Notes under the pieces: generated by a model
Database searches by the model: none
Seen by the model: only the letters and a program-made list of their open reading frames with translations
Told to the model about the DNA's origin: nothing
Translations under genes and position numbers: made by a program
Assembly (NCBI GenBank): GCA_013112725.1
Contig: JABFFZ010000041.1
Coordinates: 1-49,444 of the forward strand
Source: Chloroflexota bacterium
GTDB lineage: Bacteria > Chloroflexota > Anaerolineae > Promineifilales > Promineifilaceae
Direction: 5' to 3'
DNA length: 49,444 nt
In this document: positions 15,766 to 24,157 of the stretch, piece by piece
How the letters are laid out: each line of letters opens with the position of its first letter
How positions within the stretch are numbered: position 1 is the stretch's first letter

Positions 15766-18216
15766 CACGCCCGCGTCCCGCAGCGCCTGCCACACCTTCT
15801 CCGGCGTAATCGGAATGTCAATGTGGCGCACGCCCAGATGCCAGAGTGCGTCCACGACCGCGTTGGCAATCGCTGGCGGCGCACCCACCGTTGGCGACTC
15901 GCCCACACCTTTCGCACCGATAGGATGGTGCGGCGAGGGGGTGATGGTGTGGCCGGTTTCCCATTTGGGGGATTCAACGGCCGTCGGCAGCAAATAATCC
16001 GCCAACGTCCCCGTCAAACATTGCCCATTCTCGTCATACACAATCTCCTCAAACAGCGCCGGCGCCAGCCCCATCGTCAGCCCGCCGTGAATCTGCCCTT
16101 CCACCACCAGCGGATTGATAATGTTGCCGCAATCATCCACCGCCACAAAACGTCGCACCTTCACCTCGCCCGTGCCGCTGTCCACATCCACCACACAAAT
16201 GTAGCTGCCAAACGGGAAGGTCAGGTTCGGCGGGTCGTAATAATCGGTCGCTTCCAGCCCTGCTTCCATGCCTTGCGGATGGTTGGTGTACGCGGCAAAG
16301 GCGATCTCCTGAATCGTTTTCGCCTGCTCCGGCGAGCCTTTTACCTGCCACTTGTTCACATCCCATTCCAGGTCATCTTCGTTCACTTCCAGCAGATGGG
16401 CGGCGATTTTCTTTGCCTTGGCCTTGATTTTGCGGGCGGCCATCGCTGCCGCTGCCCCCGCCGTCGGCGTAGACCGGCTGGCATACGTGCCCAAGCCATA
16501 GGGCGCGGTGTCCGTGTCGCCCTCTTCAACTTCAATGTCGTTGGCGGGCAAACCCAACTCCTCGGCAATAATCTGGGCGTAGGTTGTTTCGTGCCCTTGC
16601 CCTTGCGACTTGGTGCCAAAGCGGGCAATCGCCTTGCCGGTGGGGTGAATGCGGATTTCGGCCGAATCAAACATCTTGATGCCCAAAATGTCGTAGTCAC
16701 GTGACGGCCCTGCGCCAACCACCTCCGTAAAGCTGGAAATGCCAATGCCCATCAGTTCACCGCGCGCCCGTTTTTCCGCCTGCTCCCGGCGCAAATCCTC
16801 GTAGCCGATCATGTCCATCGCTTTGCGCAGGGCGGCGTGGTAATTGCCACTGTCATACTCCCAACCAGTAGGTGACTTGTAGGGGAAGGCGTCTTGTTTG
16901 ATAAAGTTCTTCATGCGGAATTCGGCCGGGTCTATGTTCAAATCGTGGGCCATCATGTCCGCCATGCGCTCGATCATCTGCACCGCCTCCGTGACGCGGA
17001 AGGAGCAACGATAGGCCACGCCGCCCGGAGGTTTGTTGGTGTACACCGCGTCAAAGTTGACGTGCGCCGCCTGCAAATCGTAAGAACCAGTGCAAATGCT
17101 GAACAGCCCGGCGGGGAATTTGGACGGATTGGCGGCGGCGTCCGCACAGCCATGATCGGCCAGCCCATTCACCCGTAGGCCCACAATTTTGCCGTCCGCG
17201 TCGGCCGCCAGTTCCGCTTCCAGGTGGTAATCGCGGGCAAAACTGTCTGCCTGTAAATTTTCGCTGCGGTCTTCAATCCATTTCACCGGCTTGCCAATGA
17301 GCAGGCTGGCCACGGCGCAAACCACATAGCCGGGATAAACCGGCACTTTGCCGCCAAAACCGCCGCCGATGTCCGGCGAAATCACCTGGATCTTATGCTC
17401 CGGCAAGCCGCTAACCAGCGCAAAAACGGTGCGGATGGCGTGCGGCGCCTGGGTAGTCATGTAGAGCTGCATCTTGCCGGTAGCCGGGTTGTAATTGGCG
17501 ACCATGCCGCACGTTTCAATGGAGGCCACGTGAATGCGCGGGATGTGCATGTACTGTTTGACCACATGGGCAGCGTTGGCAAAAACGGCGTCGGTAGCCG
17601 CCTGATCGCCCACTTCCCAATGCCAGATGCGGTTGGTCTTCAGTTCCTTGTCATCGCGGATGATGACCTCATCGTCCAGCGCCTTGTACGGGTCTACGAC
17701 TACATCGAGCGGCTCGTAATCTACCACCACCTGTTCTACGGCGTCGGCGGCGATGTAGCGGCTGGTGGCAATGACGCAGGCCACTTCCTGGGCGTAGTAG
17801 ACCACTTTTTCGGTGGGCAGCACCATTTGCGTGTCGGACATCAGCGTGGGCATCCAGTGGAGGCCATGCGCGGCCAAGTCTTTGCCGGTGATGACGGCCA
17901 ATACGCCGGGCATGGCCAGGGCCGCGCTGGTGTCTATGTTCAGGATTTTGGCGTGGGCGTAGGGGCTGCGCACGATGTCCATGTAGAGCATGCCCGGCAG
18001 TTTGATGTCGTCAATGTAGCGCCCTTTACCCTGAATGAAACGCGGGTCTTCTTTGCGCTTCATGCGGTGGCCCATGCCGCAGATTTCTGGCGGGGTGGTG
18101 ACGCGCACTTCTTCGGTGGTGGCCACTACAGCCGAACTCCCCACCGGGGCGGCGTGTTTGTTCTCAAAACGGTCGGCAACGTGTTTGGGTTTGGTGGGAT
18201 CGTGAAAGGTGGTCAT
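15757..18216 (-). CDS. coxL: Aerobic CO dehydrogenase large subunit, form I
   Basis: This 819-residue protein is the molybdopterin-binding catalytic subunit that oxidises CO to CO2. Residues 43-160 form the aldehyde oxidase/xanthine dehydrogenase a/b hammerhead domain ([15 protein letters not shown]), followed by the Mo-binding domains (DIGGGFGGK near 280, [11 protein letters not shown] near 530, GAKGVGES near 780). The motif AYRCSFR with Cys404 is the form I signature; its cysteine holds the Cu of the Mo-Cu site in characterised enzymes. Form II proteins have AYRGAGR instead. The ATG overlaps the coxS stop (ATGA) and uses an AGGAGG inside coxS. Only one ACGGCCGT lies in 2.46 kb. Confidence 0.95.
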   Translation of the reverse strand: MTTFHDPTKPKHVADRFENKHAAPVGSSAVVATTEEVRVTTPPEICGMGHRMKRKEDPRFIQGKGRYIDDIKLPGMLYMDIVRSPYAHAKILNIDTSAALAMPGVLAVITGKDLAAHGLHWMPTLMSDTQMVLPTEKVVYYAQEVACVIATSRYIAADAVEQVVVDYEPLDVVVDPYKALDDEVIIRDDKELKTNRIWHWEVGDQAATDAVFANAAHVVKQYMHIPRIHVASIETCGMVANYNPATGKMQLYMTTQAPHAIRTVFALVSGLPEHKIQVISPDIGGGFGGKVPVYPGYVVCAVASLLIGKPVKWIEDRSENLQADSFARDYHLEAELAADADGKIVGLRVNGLADHGCADAAANPSKFPAGLFSICTGSYDLQAAHVNFDAVYTNKPPGGVAYRCSFRVTEAVQMIERMADMMAHDLNIDPAEFRMKNFIKQDAFPYKSPTGWEYDSGNYHAALRKAMDMIGYEDLRREQAEKRARGELMGIGISSFTEVVGAGPSRDYDILGIKMFDSAEIRIHPTGKAIARFGTKSQGQGHETTYAQIIAEELGLPANDIEVEEGDTDTAPYGLGTYASRSTPTAGAAAAMAARKIKAKAKKIAAHLLEVNEDDLEWDVNKWQVKGSPEQAKTIQEIAFAAYTNHPQGMEAGLEATDYYDPPNLTFPFGSYICVVDVDSGTGEVKVRRFVAVDDCGNIINPLVVEGQIHGGLTMGLAPALFEEIVYDENGQCLTGTLADYLLPTAVESPKWETGHTITPSPHHPIGAKGVGESPTVGAPPAIANAVVDALWHLGVRHIDIPITPEKVWQALRDAGVTE

Positions 18217-18704
18217 GCGGGTACCTCCTCGGCCGCCTGCATTTTGGCAGCCGCATATTGAATGGCCTCGACAATTTTGTTATAGCCGGTGCAGCGGCAC
18301 AGGTTCCCGGAAATGCCCCAGCGGATTTCTTCTTCGGTGGGGTTGGGATTTTTAGCCAGCAGATGTTTGGCGCTCATGATCATGCCGGGGGTGCAGTAGC
18401 CGCATTGCAGGCCGTGTTTTTCCCAGAACCCTTCCTGTAAGGGGTGCAGAGTGGCCCCGTTGGCCACGCCTTCGATGGTTTCGATGGCCGCGCCGTTGGC
18501 CTGAACAGCAAAGACGGTGCAGCTTTTGACGGTACGGCCGTTCAACATCACCGTACACGCGCCACAACTGGTCGTATCGCAGCCAATGTGCGTGCCCGTC
18601 AGCTCCAAATCATCCCGAATAAAATGCACCAGCAGCGTCCGTGCCTCGACTTCTTTGGTAACTTCAGTTCCATTTACCGTTAAAGTGATTGTGTGTTTGC
18701 TCAT
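18213..18704 (-). CDS. coxS: CO dehydrogenase small subunit, 2x[2Fe-2S]
   Basis: This 163-residue iron-sulfur subunit passes electrons from the Mo site to FAD. The ferredoxin-like N-terminal cluster uses Cys42, 47, 50 and 62 ([10 protein letters not shown]...SC). The helical C-terminal cluster uses Cys101, 104, 136 and 138 (CGYC...CRC). All eight ligands are present and the length is normal. AAGGAGG precedes the ATG. The gene starts 2 nt after coxM and overlaps coxL, so the three are translated from one message in the order M-S-L, typical of form I clusters. Confidence 0.96.
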   Translation of the reverse strand: MSKHTITLTVNGTEVTKEVEARTLLVHFIRDDLELTGTHIGCDTTSCGACTVMLNGRTVKSCTVFAVQANGAAIETIEGVANGATLHPLQEGFWEKHGLQCGYCTPGMIMSAKHLLAKNPNPTEEEIRWGISGNLCRCTGYNKIVEAIQYAAAKMQAAEEVPA

Positions 18705-18706
18705 GT

Positions 18707-19576
18707 TTAGCCTCCTTGTGCCCGTTCTACAGCCTGACGAATGGCGCGTTTGGTAACGACTCGTGTCAGGTCTCGTTTATATGCGACAGAACCGCGCAAA
18801 TCGGGGGATGGATCGCATTCCGTCGCCGCAGCTTGCCCGGCCGCTTCCAACACCTCGTTCGTGATCGGTTTGCCAATGAGGGCCTGCTCTGCGCCGGTAG
18901 CCCGCATGGGCACGGCGCTGACGTTGGTGAGGCCGATGCGGGCCGCGGTGCAGGTGTTACCGTTCATGGTGAGCTGCACGGCCGTAGCCGAAATTGCATA
19001 ATCCCCCACCTTGCGCTCCACTTTGTAATACGCCCCGCCGCTGCCGGGGCCAGGCGTGGGGATGCGAATTTCGGTCAGGATTTCATTGTCGGCCAGGGCA
19101 TTTTCAAACAGGTCTACGAAGAAGTCGTCAATGGGAATGGCGCGGGTGCCGTGGGGGCCGAGGGCGATCAGTTCGGCGTTGTAGGCCAGCATCACCGCCG
19201 GATGGTCATTGGCGGGATCGGCGTGGGCCAGATTGCCGCCGACGGTAGCTCGATTACGCACCACCGGGTCGGCAATGACGCGGGCGGCATCGGCCAGCAG
19301 GTGATACTTTTGCTGCACCAGCGCCGACTCTTCCAGGTCGGATTCGCGGGTGAGTGCGCCAATCATCAAATGGCCGTCGTCCTCGCGGATGTATTCCAGC
19401 CCGTCTATGGTGTTGATGTCTATGAGAACTTCGGGCAGCGCCAGCCGGAAACGCATGGCGGGGATGAGACTTTGCCCCCCGGCCACGATTTTGGCGCCGT
19501 CTCCGTGCTGTTGCAGCAGGCCAACGGCCTCTTGCAGGGTGCGGGGCGAATGGTAATCAAATTCACCTGGGATCAT
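18707..19576 (-). CDS. coxM: CO dehydrogenase medium subunit, FAD-binding
   Basis: This is the 289-residue flavoprotein subunit. FAD-binding motifs are [12 protein letters not shown] (32-43) and [17 protein letters not shown] (111-127), the two signatures of the CO dehydrogenase flavoprotein family. The CO_deh_flav_C region follows (about 175-285). An AAAAGGAGG site precedes the ATG. It transfers electrons from the CoxS clusters towards the respiratory chain, probably quinone, through the membrane-attached complex. The 200-bp leader contains an 80-bp nested inverted repeat. Confidence 0.95.
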   Translation of the reverse strand: MIPGEFDYHSPRTLQEAVGLLQQHGDGAKIVAGGQSLIPAMRFRLALPEVLIDINTIDGLEYIREDDGHLMIGALTRESDLEESALVQQKYHLLADAARVIADPVVRNRATVGGNLAHADPANDHPAVMLAYNAELIALGPHGTRAIPIDDFFVDLFENALADNEILTEIRIPTPGPGSGGAYYKVERKVGDYAISATAVQLTMNGNTCTAARIGLTNVSAVPMRATGAEQALIGKPITNEVLEAAGQAAATECDPSPDLRGSVAYKRDLTRVVTKRAIRQAVERAQGG

Positions 19577-19612
19577 GGGAACCTCCTTTTGGGAATTAGG
19601 AATTATGAACTC

Positions 19613-19692
19613 ATGTTACGCACCTGCTCTGGTCGGTGTCCCACCGAGCCAGCGTCGCTCGGTCTGGAAACCGGCGACAGCCCGCGTAACAT
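19613..19692. repeat. 80-bp nested inverted repeat upstream of coxM
   Basis: An outer perfect 9-bp pair ATGTTACGC / GCGTAACAT brackets two inner palindromes: TCGGTG-TCC-CACCGA, and CGGTCT-GG-AAACCG (19660-19673) inside GTCGC/GCGAC. A separate CGGTCT-GG-AGACCG palindrome follows at 19723-19736. The layout, one outer stem with two inner hairpins, matches the 47-bp elements although the sequence differs. Short runs of the unit GAATTAGGAATTATGAA flank it. It may be a mobile palindromic element or a regulatory structure in the cox message. Confidence 0.7.
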
Positions 19693-19778
19693 CAGTTATG
19701 AATTAGGAATTTGAAGCTGGCGCGGTCTGGAGACCGGCCAGAGCCAATAAAACGGCCGTGACGAGTGACGGCCGTGAC

Positions 19779-20444
19779 CTACCGAAATATCAAATACAAA
19801 ATCAGCAGCACCAGCAGCACTACGCCACCAATGACCAACGGTCGGTATTTGGGCGGCACTAAATCACCGGCTACATCTTTGGCCACGTTCATGGCGACGG
19901 ATGTTTGCGAGGGCGGGGTGTACGTGGGAATTTCTACTTGCGCGGCGGCCGCGGCCGCTTCCTCTTCGGATGCGCCTGCGGCAGTGGCGGCGGCACGGGC
20001 AGCTACCTGTACCTTGAGATATTCATTCAGACCATCCAGACTTTGCCGAATGATGGATTTGGCCGAGGTGTCTAGCAACCGCTGCCCCACGCTGGCAATT
20101 CGGCCGCCCACCTGGGCATCCCCATGATAGGCAATGTGGGTGCGCTCGCCGTCCGGGGTCAGCTTCAGGCTGCCGACGGCCTTCACAAAACCGGGCGCGC
20201 CTTTGCCATCCACAGTCATCGTGTAGCTTTCCGGGGCGACAATATCGGTCAGCTTGATGTTGCCCTTAAATTTGCCCTGCACCGGCCCGACCTTGACATT
20301 CAGGTTGCCTTCGTATTCGTTCTCGCCTACGGCCGTGAACCCTTCCCCACCCGGCATGGCACTGGACAACACATCCGGGTCTTGCAGCGCCTGCCACACC
20401 AAATCCTGCGGGGCGTCAAATGTATATTCTCCTTCAATAATCAT
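19779..20444 (-). CDS. coxG: CoxG-like SRPBCC protein, membrane anchor for CO dehydrogenase
   Basis: The 221-residue protein begins with an SRPBCC/START-type CoxG domain (about 1-150; FDAPQDLVWQALQDPDVL, then GEGFTAVGENEYEGNLNVKVGPVQGKFKG). An Ala-rich linker and one C-terminal membrane helix (VVLLVLLILYLIF) follow. In Oligotropha CoxG recruits CO dehydrogenase to the cytoplasmic membrane; the tail anchor here suits that role. The ATG at 20444 has AAGGAG 6 nt upstream, so the 11 codons further 5' are not used. It lies between coxE and coxM. Confidence 0.88.
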   Translation of the reverse strand: MIIEGEYTFDAPQDLVWQALQDPDVLSSAMPGGEGFTAVGENEYEGNLNVKVGPVQGKFKGNIKLTDIVAPESYTMTVDGKGAPGFVKAVGSLKLTPDGERTHIAYHGDAQVGGRIASVGQRLLDTSAKSIIRQSLDGLNEYLKVQVAARAAATAAGASEEEAAAAAAQVEIPTYTPPSQTSVAMNVAKDVAGDLVPPKYRPLVIGGVVLLVLLILYLIFR

Positions 20445-20464
20445 CCATTTCTCCTTTATTTCAA

Positions 20465-20620
20465 CGCAAAGATGCAAAGAGGCAAAGTCCGCAAAGAGTA
20501 AGAAGCAAAGAAAAAGCTGTAAATCGTCGCAGATTACGCAGATTACACCGATTCTTTATCTGCGAAATCTGCGTAATCTTTGATTTTCACCTTGTCACCT
20601 TGTCACCCTGTCACCGGGTC
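20465..20620. repeat. Composite junction repeat between coxE and coxG
   Basis: Three repeat types follow one another: runs of GCAAAGA units (20465-20512); an inverted repeat of CGCAGATTACGCAGATTA with TAATCTGCGTAA-like copies (20525-20580); and CACCTTGTCACC units (20586-20620) that encode the last residues of CoxE (DPVTG). No gene is visible here. Confidence 0.65.
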
Positions 20621-21793
20621 AGCCACATGCCGAATTCTCATTTCGGGTCTGACAGAACGATGCTGGCCTAACTTGCCCAAATGGTGCGAGAGTTCGGTGA
20701 GGCTTTGCAGGTTGTGGACGGGCAGAAAGTCGTCGATATAAGGCAGGGCGGCGGCCATGCCTTCTACCAATGGCTGGTAAGTAGCCAGCCCTAGCAGCGG
20801 GTTGAGCCAGATGAGGCGGTGGCTGCGCGCCTGCAAATAGCGTATCTCCTGGCGCAATACAGAGACGTCGCCCCGTTCCCAGCCATCGCTAACGATGAGG
20901 ACGATAGCCCCGCGCCGTAACACACGGCGGCTCCACTGCCGGTTGAACGCGCGCAGGCTTTCGCCGATGCGCGTACCGCCTGACCAATCCACCACATTTC
21001 TGGCCGCTTCGTCTACGGCGCGGTCAATGTTTTTTAGCTTCAACTGGTGGGTGATGCGCGTCAGCCGGGTGCCAAAGACAAAACATTCCACCTGGCTGAA
21101 GCTGTGCGAGACGCTGTAGAAAAATTGCAGCAGGAGACGGCCGTACTTTTCCATCGAACCGCTCACATCGGCTATGAGGACAAACGGCCGTTGTTTGATT
21201 TTGCGACTTTGCCATGACAGGTGCAGGGGGACGCCGCCGGTACGCACGGCCGTGCGCATCACCTGGCGCAGCCGCAGCACGTCCCCGTTTTTGTCCGGTA
21301 CACGGCGGCGGGTGTGGCGCAGGCTCACCTGCCAACGCATCTCCTGAATCAGCCGTTTGATCGTCTCCAACTCCTGCGGTGACATCTCCGAAAAGAGCTT
21401 TTGTTGCAGCAGTTCGGCGTCGCTGTATGTCTGCGCCTTGTCCACCACCTCCACTTCTCGGTCGGCGGGCTGCGCTCTGGCGGCCATATAGTTGACGATG
21501 GTGAAGGGCTGGCTGTGCCGTTTGTGGCGGGGGGCGAGGGGGGCCTTTTGGGGTTGGGTACGGCCGTCTGCCCCATGCCGCCAAAACCGATTAAAAATCG
21601 CCTCAAACAGCGCCATCTGCTCCCGCCGCGTCACCAGCAAACTCCGCGCCGCATGATATACCTGTTCCCGGCTGCCAATATCCACCAGCGTCAACGCCTG
21701 CGCCAACTCCATATTCTGCTGCGGCGATATGGTAAACCCGGCCCGCCGCAGCGTGGCAGTAAAGAGGAGGATGTTTTGGAGGATGGTGGTCAT
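20603..21793 (-). CDS. coxE: CoxE-type VWA-domain protein
   Basis: The 396-residue protein has a basic, Arg-rich N-terminal half and a C-terminal von Willebrand factor A domain. The MIDAS metal motif DVSGSMEKYGR is intact, with later conserved parts GGTRIGESLRAF and IVSDGWERGD. CoxE works with the AAA ATPase CoxD; in studied systems the pair is needed to build the sulfurated Mo-Cu centre. The start ATG lies within 40 nt of the coxD stop, separated by a repeat patch. No good ribosome site is visible, so translation may be coupled to coxD. Confidence 0.9.
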   Translation of the reverse strand: MTTILQNILLFTATLRRAGFTISPQQNMELAQALTLVDIGSREQVYHAARSLLVTRREQMALFEAIFNRFWRHGADGRTQPQKAPLAPRHKRHSQPFTIVNYMAARAQPADREVEVVDKAQTYSDAELLQQKLFSEMSPQELETIKRLIQEMRWQVSLRHTRRRVPDKNGDVLRLRQVMRTAVRTGGVPLHLSWQSRKIKQRPFVLIADVSGSMEKYGRLLLQFFYSVSHSFSQVECFVFGTRLTRITHQLKLKNIDRAVDEAARNVVDWSGGTRIGESLRAFNRQWSRRVLRRGAIVLIVSDGWERGDVSVLRQEIRYLQARSHRLIWLNPLLGLATYQPLVEGMAAALPYIDDFLPVHNLQSLTELSHHLGKLGQHRSVRPEMRIRHVADPVTG

Positions 21794-21834
21794 TGGTAAT
21801 TGGGTAATTGGGTAATTGGGTAATTACGCAATTA
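21794..21834. repeat. Junction repeat, unit GGTAATTGG, between coxD and coxE
   Basis: Four tandem GGTAATTGG-type units are followed by a short inverse arm (TTACGCAATTAC). The patch fills the whole coxD-coxE gap and borders the coxE start codon. Confidence 0.65.
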
Positions 21835-22740
21835 CATCCCTATCTGCGCCATGATATTCGCCACCGCCTGCCCGCGCATTTTGTCTACGTCGTCTTGATA
21901 TTTGAGGATGATGCCCAGGGTAGCATTGACAACGGCCGTGTCCAGCACCCGCGTATTGAGGTGCCCCAACGCCTCCGCCCAATCCAGCGTCTCGGCCACA
22001 CCGGGCAGCTTGTATAGCTCTTCGCGGCGCACCGCCTGAATAAAATCCACCACCTGTCCGGCCAACTGTTCGGCAATGCCGGGTACTTTCAGGCGCACAA
22101 TTTCCAGTTCTTTTTCACGAGTTGGGTAATCAATCCAGGTGTAAACACAGCGCCGTTTCAGGGCGTCGTGGATTTCGCGGGTGCGGTTGGAGGTGATGAT
22201 GACGATGGGTTTGTAGTCGGCATGGAGCGTGCCCATTTCCGGGATGGTGATCTGGAAATCGGAGAGCAGTTCCAGCAGGAAACTCTCAAACTCCTCGTCA
22301 GCGCGGTCCAGTTCATCAATGAGCAACACCGGGGATTGGTTGTGGGATTGGTCAATGGCTTGCAGCAACGGCCGTTTCAGCAAAAACTCTTCCGTAAAAA
22401 TATCCCGCGTTACGTGGGTTGTGCCGTTACTGTGCTGCCGCGCCTGAATTTCCAGCAGTTGACGCGGATAATTCCACTCATACACCGCCTGGTTGATGTC
22501 CAGCCCCTCATAACATTGCAGTCGGATGAGCGGCGCGGCAAAGGCGCGGCTGAGGACTTTAGCCACTTCCGTCTTGCCCACGCCTGGCTCCCCTTCCAAA
22601 AAGATCGCCTTGCCCATTTTCAGCGCCAGAAAGAGGCTGGTACTCAGCCCCACATCGGCAATATAGGCATGGCGCGCCAACAGCGCAGCCATCTCGTCTA
22701 CGGTATCCGGGGAATATGGAATGCGAATCGGGTCATTCAC
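21832..22740 (-). CDS. coxD: MoxR-type AAA+ ATPase CoxD
   Basis: This 302-residue ATPase has Walker A GEPGVGKT (50-57), Walker B LLIDELDRAD, sensor 1 IITSNRTREIHDALKRR and the MoxR-style small domain. CoxD acts as a chaperone that helps form the [CuSMoO2] centre of CO dehydrogenase with CoxE. The GTG at 22740 is chosen because the protein family begins near this point; an upstream TTG at 22791 would add 17 residues with no family support. It is the first gene of the minus-strand cox run. Confidence 0.9.
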   Translation of the reverse strand: MNDPIRIPYSPDTVDEMAALLARHAYIADVGLSTSLFLALKMGKAIFLEGEPGVGKTEVAKVLSRAFAAPLIRLQCYEGLDINQAVYEWNYPRQLLEIQARQHSNGTTHVTRDIFTEEFLLKRPLLQAIDQSHNQSPVLLIDELDRADEEFESFLLELLSDFQITIPEMGTLHADYKPIVIITSNRTREIHDALKRRCVYTWIDYPTREKELEIVRLKVPGIAEQLAGQVVDFIQAVRREELYKLPGVAETLDWAEALGHLNTRVLDTAVVNATLGIILKYQDDVDKMRGQAVANIMAQIGM

Positions 22741-22844
22741 ACCCCTGATGCTACTGCACTCCGCCCCCGCGCCAAGAGCCAACCGGGTCAACTTCCCCGC
22801 CCAACAGGGCCAACTTGCCCGACGCCCCTCGTCATTCGGTCATG

Positions 22845-22853
22845 TGATATAAT
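22845..22853 (+). promoter_or_regulatory. Extended -10 promoter TGA-TATAAT
   Basis: A TGNTATAAT extended -10 box lies 30 nt before the start at 22884. It is followed by a short leader with a GGAGG ribosome site. It lies in the divergent gap between coxD and the small plus-strand gene. No clear -35 is present. Confidence 0.55.
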
Positions 22854-22883
22854 TCATTCATCCAAAAGCATTGGAGGCAAGTG

Positions 22884-23126
22884 ATGATAGACACAACCGG
22901 GCAGCAAGTGGAAACAAGATTACAGCGGCTAGAAGCGCAAATGAAAGTTCTCACTACCCGCCTGAATCAAACAGCCGAGGCCGAAATTGAATATGTCATC
23001 TTTGTGGATAACCAGGAAGTGTGGGCGGGGCCAGACGTGGACAGGCAGTTACCCAAAGTTTTTAAGCAATACCCCAACAAACAAATTCGTGTAGATTGGC
23101 GTTCCATCCCGTTTAATTGGGCATGA
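22884..23126 (+). CDS. Small protein, partner of the retropepsin-like gene
   Basis: This 80-residue protein has an N-terminal coiled-coil stretch (VETRLQRLEAQMKVLTTRL) and a compact C-terminal beta-rich half (YVIFVDNQEVWAGPDVD). I do not recognise the family; the C-terminal half loosely recalls small DUF5678-type domains. The ATG at 22884 has GGAGG 6 nt upstream, so it is chosen over the GTG just before it. The stop overlaps the next start in ATGA, which indicates coupled translation with the aspartic-protease-like gene. Confidence 0.65.
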   Translation: MIDTTGQQVETRLQRLEAQMKVLTTRLNQTAEAEIEYVIFVDNQEVWAGPDVDRQLPKVFKQYPNKQIRVDWRSIPFNWA

Positions 23127-23539
23127 CCACCCTCATTTTCCCTTACAAGGAGAAACAGCATCCTGTCTTTGGTCAAGTCAGTCGTCCTGTGTTGGCCGTT
23201 GATTTGTTTGTGCCGCGTTTTGGACAGTGGCTAACAGTCCAGGATATATTGGCTGACACAGGAGCCGATTTGTCGGTTGTGCCACTTGCTTTGGGTCGTG
23301 TTTTTGTGGATGAGGTAGAGAGCGGTATCCCTGTTTCGTTACGGGGAAGTATCACGGCCGTTTCTACCGCCAACGCTTTTTTGCACACGCTCACTGCCCG
23401 GTTGGGTGACCTCCAATTTACTATGCCGGTAGCGATTGCCCTGGAAAACAATGTGCCACCCATTTTGGGACGACGTGATGCACTGGATCGTTTTGTCGCC
23501 CGTTTTGTCAATGGGGAAGAGCTGATACTTCAAGTCTAA
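23123..23539 (+). CDS. Retropepsin-like (clan AA) aspartic protease
   Basis: The 138-residue protein carries the aspartic protease signature ADTGADLSVVP near residues 45-55 and a later hydrophobic-hydrophobic-Gly segment (PPILGRRDALDRF), the layout of single-domain retropepsin-like enzymes that act as dimers. Such proteins are common in bacteria as small two-gene units, and their substrates are mostly unknown. The start at 23123 overlaps the stop of the small upstream gene by ATGA. A toxin-antitoxin or regulatory-proteolysis role is speculative. Confidence 0.75.
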   Translation: MTTLIFPYKEKQHPVFGQVSRPVLAVDLFVPRFGQWLTVQDILADTGADLSVVPLALGRVFVDEVESGIPVSLRGSITAVSTANAFLHTLTARLGDLQFTMPVAIALENNVPPILGRRDALDRFVARFVNGEELILQV

Positions 23540-23550
23540 TAGTGCGCTGT

Positions 23551-23621
23551 TTGCGTTCGGCCATCTTTAGTCTATAATCCTATCTATTCAAAGATTGAAT
23601 ATACCGATTTTGACTATTCAA
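23551..23621 (+). promoter_or_regulatory. padR promoter with inverted-repeat operator
   Basis: TTGCGT and TATAAT (23573-23578) are spaced by 16 bp. Seven bases downstream lies a perfect palindrome TATTCAA-AGA-TTGAATA (23585-23601) at the expected transcription start. A further half-site TATTCAA (23615-23621) runs into the ATG. This layout suggests autorepression by the PadR protein encoded immediately downstream. The binding itself is inference. Confidence 0.65.
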
Positions 23622-24157
23622 TGAGACTCAACCCTGCCCTCTCCCTCGAACTGGCCCTGTTGGGTTTTCTGCGCCAGCAGTCCAAACATGGCTATGCCAT
23701 TCACCAGGAACTATCAGACCCGGCCGGATTAGGGCCGGTGTGGCAGATCAAGCTGAGCCAGCTTTATGCCCTGCTGGGCAAGCTGGAAGACGCCGGTTAC
23801 GTCACCACCACCACCGAACCACAAGAGAACAAACCGCCGCGCAAACTGTTTCACCTGACCGAGACCGGCGCGGCCGCTTTCCGGGATTGGCAGCAAAGTC
23901 CGGTGGGACACGGCCGTTCCCTGCGCCTGGAATTCCTGGTGAAACTGTACTTTGCCCGGCGGGAAGGGGTCGCGGCCATTTCCCACCTGTTGGCGGCGCA
24001 GCGGGCGCAGTGCGCCGAATGGCTGGCGAACGAACAGGAAATTGTGGCCGAAGAAAGGGGAAATGGGCGGCGGTACGGCCGTCTCGTGCATCAATTTCGC
24101 CTGGGCCAGATTCAAGCCATGCTCACCTGGCTGGATCAATGTGAAGACGAACAATGA
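23621..24157 (+). CDS. PadR-family transcriptional regulator
   Basis: The 178-residue protein has the PadR winged-helix domain at residues 5-85 (LALLGFLRQQSKHGYAIHQEL, then QLYALLGKLEDAGYV and RKLFHLTETGAAAF). A C-terminal helical dimerisation region of the Vir_act_alpha_C type (about 90-170) follows. It overlaps the tauE-like gene by ATGA, so it probably regulates that exporter as well as itself. Ligand unknown. Confidence 0.87.
   Translation: MRLNPALSLELALLGFLRQQSKHGYAIHQELSDPAGLGPVWQIKLSQLYALLGKLEDAGYVTTTTEPQENKPPRKLFHLTETGAAAFRDWQQSPVGHGRSLRLEFLVKLYFARREGVAAISHLLAAQRAQCAEWLANEQEIVAEERGNGRRYGRLVHQFRLGQIQAMLTWLDQCEDEQ

Noticed and set aside
15733..16704. Long plus-strand open frames opposite coxL, coxM and comM
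   Set aside because: Arg/His-rich composition and exact opposition to well-supported genes mark them as antisense shadows.
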